Source: Euperipatoides rowelli (taxonomy: Eukaryota > Onychophora > Udeonychophora > Euonychophora > Peripatopsidae). Taken from it: 11,515 nt of DNA. Under the pieces are notes generated by a model. It ran no database searches, was not told the origin of the DNA, and was given only the letters and a program-made list of their open reading frames with translations. Both the position numbers and the translations under genes were made by a program. Shown piece by piece: positions 7,331 through 11,515 of the stretch; position 1 is the first letter of the stretch; the number at the start of each line of letters is the position of its first letter. The stretch lies in the NCBI GenBank assembly GCA_003024985.2, contig PXIH01S0003012.1; one strand, written 5' to 3'.

Positions 7331-7380
7331 GAATAAGACTGTTTTTTTTTTCTCTCTTTTATACAGAACTAAAGCTGTCA

Positions 7381-7400
7381 AATACAACTTCAGTTGTATT
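7381..7400. repeat. Perfect 8-bp palindrome, 4-base loop
   Basis: AATACAAC and GTTGTATT flank TTCA. It is a short hairpin with no recognised function. Confidence 0.6.
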
Positions 7401-7893
7401 ATTCGTCATTATAATTCGTTATTCTTGAATTGATCAAATAGAATGTAAACTTGGGATGTAAAATAAATAATTAATTCAAAAATGGGTAAAAATATAATAA
7501 AATGGATAAGAATTATTCTATGGTCAAATAAGAGTTACTAATGATGGCAAAAATGTCAAAGTAGAAGAGCAAATGAAGTTCATACAGATTAGTTTAGTTA
7601 TACATAAAACTCTTTGTGCAAGGGCAGAAAAAGTCAAAGTTTGCTTCATTTGCAAAGAGTAAATTAGTCATTACAAATTGATTTAATAATGTACTTTTAT
7701 TACATTGCTAAAATTCTGAATAATAAAGATATAAGAACATAATTAAATTTAAAATTGGAATAACAGAGTTTATAATGAATCAAAGTTAGGACATGGTAGT
7801 TTCAATGAAAAAAAAATCATAAATAAACTATATTTGTTTCTTTATTAAAAACTACCATTTTAATAATAGGCTATGGTGAATTAATATTGCCAC
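7401..7893. other. AT-rich stretch with a loose inverted pair
   Basis: There is no coding frame. GCAAATGAAG (7569-7578) and CTTCATTTGC (7644-7653) are inverted. Inside them ACTCTTTGTGCAA and TTGCAAAGAGT are also roughly inverted, giving a weak foldback of about 90 bases. No transposon family is recognised. Confidence 0.45.
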
Positions 7894-7968
7894 CAGGGGT
7901 TTGGAACTATTGGCTCCAAACAATTTCCAACTCCAGTTCCTACTCATAACTCCGCTCCTGCTCCAGGG
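7894..7968 (+). mobile_element. hAT-like terminal fragment with AACTCC-type hexamers
   Basis: The sequence starts CAGGGGTTTGGAACT and runs into repeated (A/G)-CTCC units (GGCTCC, AACTCC, AACTCCG, GCTCCTGCTCC). This matches a familiar hAT-derived MITE end in which CAGGGGT is followed by AACTCC repeats. No right end with CCCCTG was found before the neighbouring element at 8003, so it is a fragment or was overwritten. The call is from motif memory. Confidence 0.45.
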
Positions 7969-8002
7969 AAAATTAAATAATTAAACTCTTACTTTGATTT
8001 AG

Positions 8003-8005
8003 TTA
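8003..8005. repeat. Target-site duplication TTA, left
   Basis: TTA directly precedes the left inverted repeat, and an identical TTA follows the right one (9145-9147). A 3-bp TWA duplication is the Harbinger hallmark. Confidence 0.7.
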
Positions 8006-8729
8006 GGCCAGCCATAGACACAACGTTTAACTGTGCAATAAGAACTGCCCAAGTCAATCATCGCAAGTAAACTGAGTATCTAGGTGATGAAACCGCACTG
8101 TTTTAGATGCTTGTGCAAGGCTGGCCATAGATGCAATGTTTAACTGTGTAATAACCACACAAGTCAATCATCACAAATAAACTGAGTAGCTAGGTGATGA
8201 AACCACACTGTTTTAGAAGCTTGTGCAAGTGACCTGTGCAAGGCTGGCCATAGACCAACGTTTAACTGTGAAATAATAATTGTACAAGTCAATCGTCGCA
8301 AGTAAACTGAGTAGCTAGGTGAGGAAACCGTACAGTTTTAGACGCTTGTGTCAGTGACCTGTGCAAGGCTGGCCATAGATGCAACATTTAACTGCGCAAT
8401 AATAACCACACAAGTCAATTGTCGCAAGTAAATTGAGTATTTAGGTGATGAAACCACACCGTTTTAGACGCTTGTGCAAGAGACCTGTGCAAGGCTGGCC
8501 ATAGATGCAATGTTTAACTGCGCAATAACAACCACAAAAGTCAATAGTCACAAGTAAACTGAGTATCTAGGTGATGAAACCACACTGTTTTAGACACTTG
8601 TGCAAGGCTGGCCATAGATTCAACATTTAACTGTGTAATAACCGCACAAGTCAATTGTCGCAAGTAAACTGAGCATGCTGGTGAGGAAATTGCACAGTTT
8701 AGACGCCTGTGCAAGTGACCTATTCAAGA
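8006..8729 (+). repeat. Tandem array of about 113-126 bp units inside the transposon
   Basis: The landmark GCCATAG is at 8011, 8124, 8247, 8372, 8498 and 8611, giving steps of 113, 123, 125, 126 and 113 bases. Each unit contains AACTGTG-AATAA, CAAGTCAAT, CAAGTAAACTGAGTA, GTGATGAAACC and CTGTTTTAGA, then CTTGTGCAAG. Long units have an extra AGTGACCTGTGCA-type insertion, and short units lack it. The last unit fades at about 8729. Units differ by scattered C/T changes, many at CG/TG/CA positions, suggesting CpG decay. Confidence 0.92.
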
Positions 8730-9041
8730 TACAAATTTTATACTTTTTGGTTTCCACCTGTGCAAGTCTAGCTGCAGAACGCTTTGTCTAGGAGGGAGTT
8801 TGTGAAATCTTTACTCAGTTTTTTTTTTTTATGGCAATCTTTAGGCACTGTTTTCAACTCTTTTAACATTTATGTGAGAGTAAACATTTCTCTAAAAGTA
8901 GCCATTTATTACACCACTTCCTACCATGTTTGGAACCACTTTTTTTTTTTTTTTTTTAAGAATTATAAATACATCAATGATCACAAGTGCAATATCCTCA
9001 TCTCCATACGCCATGTTTGAACAAATTGCAGAAATGATAAA

Positions 9042-9144
9042 CTTGTGCAGTTAATATTGCACAGTTAAACATTGTGTCTAGGGGATGCCCTGCACAAGTG
9101 TTCAGTCTTTATTGCACAGTTAAACATTGCATCTATGGCTGGCC
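9042..9144 (-). repeat. Two inverted copies of the array's terminal segment
   Basis: Reverse-oriented copies at 9042-9080 and 9091-9144 both contain ATTGCACAGTTAAACATTG followed by TCTA. The second ends in the right terminus CTATGGCTGGCC. The inner copy lacks the GGCTGGCC end and has GGGGATGCCC instead. Confidence 0.88.
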
Positions 9145-9147
9145 TTA

Positions 9148-10315
9148 CTATGTATTTTTAAAAGCTTGTGCCTGTATTCCATTGAATTAGCACAATATTT
9201 TCATTCTGATCACAAAGTTAGATTATTTTAGGCTATAAATAGTTCATAAAATGATGTAGTAAATCGGTACTTTTTCTGACCCTATAGTGGCAAAAATTTC
9301 ATGATTTTTAATGCATTTTTTAGGCTGCAATTTCTTAAGGTACTTCCATTTCCAATTCTACCTCAAGCAAAATAAGGCTGCAACAATTAAAAAAACAACA
9401 ACATATGGATTATGCATTCTAATATAAACATAAATTGACACAGACCAGGGTTACTTAAATGGTAGTACACAGACCAGAGCCGGTAACTTGAATAAAGTTT
9501 AAGGCCTTCAGTGAATTTGTAAAAACTAAAAAAAAAATATAAATAATGTCTGTATTCTAACAAAATGTATATTATACATTTACATTTTTGATGATGATAA
9601 GACGTGTTACATATCTATGAGGAATATTGTGAAAATATAAATAAGGTGCATTTATTAAACTCATAACAGCATCTTATAACTTAAAATTGCAAAATAAAAG
9701 GAATTCAAATCCATGTTAATATCGCCACATAACTAAATCCGAGTCCTTAATAGATTCAAATGTAAGCAGCATAAATTTCATTCTAATACTATTGTATAGA
9801 ACAAAGTAAACCCTAATCATACTAAAGATGTACTACATTTGGCAACAAACTCATAAAGACTACACTTCCAGAAAATCTCTCAGGGCAGAAACTAACAGAT
9901 ATTTGTCACATTTGAAGGGTCCAGGTGGAAAATGATCAAAGTCACAAAAAAATGAATTATAGAGTTATTTATATTCTCTTGTAGTGCTCTTTAAATCAGT
10001 AGTATCAAAACAAGGGAAAGAAGATCATAGTCCAAATAAATGTACGTTAAATATATTCAGCAAAGAGGAATAGTGTTCAGATGTAAACTTTGTTTTTAGT
10101 TTTTCTCAAAAAGATGCTTTTGTGACTATAATCATGTTTACCCTGGACCCTACATTTTGTTAAATGTTATTTACAATTTCGTCATCAAATTAATTCATCA
10201 AATTTTCTTATTATTATATTAAAAAATAAATTTTCTCTGTGTACCCGTCAATCCAAACTCTTTCAATTGAATTTATCCCCAATAGTTTGTCTAATTAACT
10301 TGAAATTTGAAATGG
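9148..10315. other. Long AT-rich stretch without a supportable gene
   Basis: No long frame on either strand, RNA gene or clear transposon end. ACACAGACCAG recurs 30 bases apart near 9438 and 9468. A plus-strand stretch at about 9872-9949 reads SLRAETNRYLSHLKGPGG; it lacks a good upstream border and is not called. Confidence 0.5.
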
Positions 10316-10929
10316 TGTTACCATAGAGGTCTAGAATATGTATTTAAAGGTCAAGGTCCTAGGTGGTCACATGGGGGTAGTAGGAGAGCCCCCAAAATCT
10401 AAAATTTTTAAAATGCTCTGATTAAGTTCAAATTTATTATTCATGTTACCCTAGATAGCTCTAGAATCACATAGGGGTACTAGAGGGGCCCAATTGAATT
10501 CCATCATTTAGACAATGAAAATAGACTTGCCAATTTTTTGGGAGATGGTGGGGGGGGGGGAGAAAACAACATGGGAGTGTTTACCATAGTTCCAAACAAG
10601 ACATAAAATTATGGGCCAAAAAAAAAAATTAACGTCGATTTAGAGGTCTAGAATATGTATATAAATGGTCAAGGTCCTAGGTGGTCACATGGGGGTGCTG
10701 AGGTGGGAGAGGGCAAAAATCTAATTTTTTGAAAATGCTCCGATTAAGTTCAAATTTTAAATTTGTGTTACCCTAGAGGTCTAGGATCACATGGTGGGCT
10801 AGGGGGGGGGGGGCAAATGAATTCCAATCAGATGAAGGGTAGGAAATAACAATATCATGGGAGTGTTTACCATAGTTCAAAACATGATTCCAAATTCTGG
10901 GCAAAGAAAAAAATACCGTACCGTCGATT
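10316..10929 (+). repeat. 317-bp tandem duplication with nested half-repeats
   Basis: Copy 1 (10324-10640) and copy 2 (10641-10929) both begin TAGAGGTCTAGAATATGTAT and end in CGTCGATT. Both include GGTCAAGGTCCTAGGTGGTC, GATTAAGTTCAAAT, a G-run and GGGAGTGTTTACCATAGTTC. Inside each, GTTACC-TAG followed by a CTAG core recurs 127-129 bases after the start (10445, 10768), so the unit is itself built of two related halves. The sequence upstream (about 10288-10323) resembles one half. Copy 2 is shorter. No coding frame. Confidence 0.88.
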
Positions 10930-11328
10930 TCGACTCATTTCATTTAAAAACGTGTTAAAATCTAAGTTTTATACAATATTTATAAATAAAGCAAGAAGAA
11001 CGAATATGTCACCGTAAATAAATATGCAAAGGTGTTTAATGCGATTTTTGTATAAGATGAAGTAACTGGGTGTCTCGTTTTTTTTTAATGAAATAAGATG
11101 AGGGAAAAATTAAAGGTTTTGAGAGTAGAAGTTTAAATGCTATTGTTACAAGAATATAAGGATTCACAAGAGCTGTGTGAATAAATAAAGGGAAGCAATA
11201 TAAAATACTATCAGCTATATCTAACTTCAGGGAAATTGTAGATTGATATGGTTAAGACTGTTTTGTATATGTCAGTAAATTACTTGTATTATGCATTATC
11301 ATTTTCACTTGTTAAACATATTTTGCAG
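10930..11328. other. AT-rich stretch, possible intron end
   Basis: No gene is recognised. The final bases, TTAAACATATTTTGCAG, form a T-rich splice-acceptor-like border for the candidate exon that follows. Confidence 0.4.
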
Positions 11329-11405
11329 GATTGGCTGTCAGATTGGTCAAGAGTTTGTGCCAACCGACAAATCTGGCCAAGACATATTTACGGAAGTTGG
11401 GCTTG
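11329..11405 (+). CDS. Candidate exon B (77 bp), product unknown
   Basis: About 47% G+C, clearly above the AT-rich surroundings. It is preceded by TTTTGCAG and followed by a donor-like GTTAGT (11406-11411). All three frames are open across it. Joined in phase 1 to the candidate exon at 5517-5567 it reads GLAVRLVKSLCQPTN then LAKTYLRKLGL and leaves in phase 0. Joined in phase 2 it reads IGCQIGQEFVPTDKSGQ then DIFTEVGL and leaves in phase 1; in that frame the stop falls at 11408-11410, just inside the donor. A third frame stays open to 11433. I recognise no family in any frame. Composition, borders and phase match support an exon; the frame is undecided. Alternatively it is a unique fragment of an older repeat next to the hAT-like end. 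Confidence 0.35.
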
Positions 11406-11417
11406 GTTAGTTCCAAG

Positions 11418-11515
11418 CAGGGCTAGAAATTAGAATTTTTTGGTGGCTGCCCACCGGACTACCACTCTTAATGTACCAGTAGCCCGGGTGCTTTTGTAGT
11501 AGCCCAAATAACAAT
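11418..11515 (+). mobile_element. hAT-like element, left end, cut by window edge
   Basis: The sequence starts CAGGGCTAGAAATTAG and continues with GGTGGCTGCCCACCGGACTA and GTAGCCCGGGTGC, G+C-rich patches that can pair (GGTGGC with GCCCACC). CAGGGCT-x-GAAATTA is a familiar hAT-type terminus in animal genomes, from memory. GTTCCAAG (11410-11417) would be the 8-bp target duplication if the right end shows it. The right end lies outside. Confidence 0.5.

Larger units (their letters stand above)
8006..9144. mobile_element. Harbinger-like non-autonomous transposon, 1139 bp, with internal array
   Basis: Terminal inverted repeats start GGCCAGCCATAGA at both ends and agree at 33 of 36 positions (left 8006-8041; right 9109-9144 on the minus strand). 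An exact TTA lies on both sides, fitting the 3-bp duplication of PIF/Harbinger elements. The left two thirds is a tandem array of the same terminal sequence (separate entry). The middle, about 8730-9040, is unique and contains T-runs of 10 and 17 bases. The right end has two inverted copies. No transposase is encoded: a 78-codon frame at 8784-9020 is low-complexity (F-runs from T-tracts) and matches nothing. It would have needed enzyme from an autonomous relative. The superfamily rests on duplication length and GG start, so is likely but unproven. Confidence 0.8.

Noticed and set aside
8784-9020. 78-codon plus-strand frame inside the Harbinger-like element
   Set aside because: Phe runs come from T-tracts; there is no transposase or Myb-like motif, and no stable composition signal.
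9448-9480. CAGGGTTACTTAAATGG as a further hAT-like end
   Set aside because: No matching opposite end or 8-bp duplication was found, and the motif alone is too weak.
9872-9949. Plus-strand reading with AETNRYLSHLKGPGG, reminiscent of the piggyBac E-T-N-R-Y motif
   Set aside because: Only five residues match, without the preceding acidic F-F segment that supports the 1662-1802 call. Probably coincidence.
11248-11433. 61-codon plus-strand frame taken as a stand-alone gene
   Set aside because: It runs through a likely splice acceptor and into a hAT-like end. The coding signal, if any, is confined to 11329-11405 and may be in another frame.
1-11515. tRNA, rRNA, CRISPR array or bacterial operon
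   Set aside because: No cloverleaf with conserved A/B boxes, no rRNA-like blocks and no short regularly spaced repeats with unique spacers. The tandem arrays have near-identical contiguous units, unlike CRISPR.

Overview
This window looks like AT-rich, repeat-dense nuclear DNA from an animal. Supporting signs are the remains of several eukaryotic transposon classes (hAT-like, Harbinger-like and piggyBac-like DNA elements, and a LINE tail), minisatellites, low-complexity A/T tracts and possible short spliced exons. There is no operon-like packing, no Shine-Dalgarno context and no long conserved reading frame. A marine invertebrate or basal deuterostome would fit, but the species cannot be fixed from the sequence.

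Layout: 1-1660 is mostly anonymous AT-rich DNA, with one weak minus-strand terminal-exon candidate (600-684). A minus-strand scrap at 1662-1802 resembles the N-terminal part of the piggyBac transposase domain and is broken at both ends. A 791-bp element with 22-23 bp terminal inverted repeats lies at 2520-3310, next to TTAA/TTAT. A near-perfect hairpin (3440-3490) and a diverged direct repeat rich in an AATGCATTATGGGTAAT-like motif (3897-4318) follow. A complete-looking 333-bp non-autonomous hAT-like element is at 4469-4801, and a 166-bp-offset direct duplication spans 4927-5190.

The centre holds a 12-unit, roughly 90-bp minisatellite (5981-7015). Because 90 is divisible by three, it makes long artefactual open frames on both strands. 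It abuts a degraded LINE reverse-transcriptase C-terminus (7028-7208). At 8006-9144 is the most distinctive object: a 1139-bp Harbinger-like non-autonomous transposon bounded by exact TTA duplications. Most of its body is a tandem array whose units repeat its own terminal sequence, and two further copies lie inverted at the right end. A 317-bp tandem duplication is at 10324-10929, and a hAT-like left end runs off the right edge from 11418.

Host gene content is uncertain. Two short plus-strand candidate exons (5517-5567 and 11329-11405) have good splice borders and compatible phases, so most of the window may be intron of an unidentified gene. No RNA gene, CRISPR array or confident full-length protein gene was seen.
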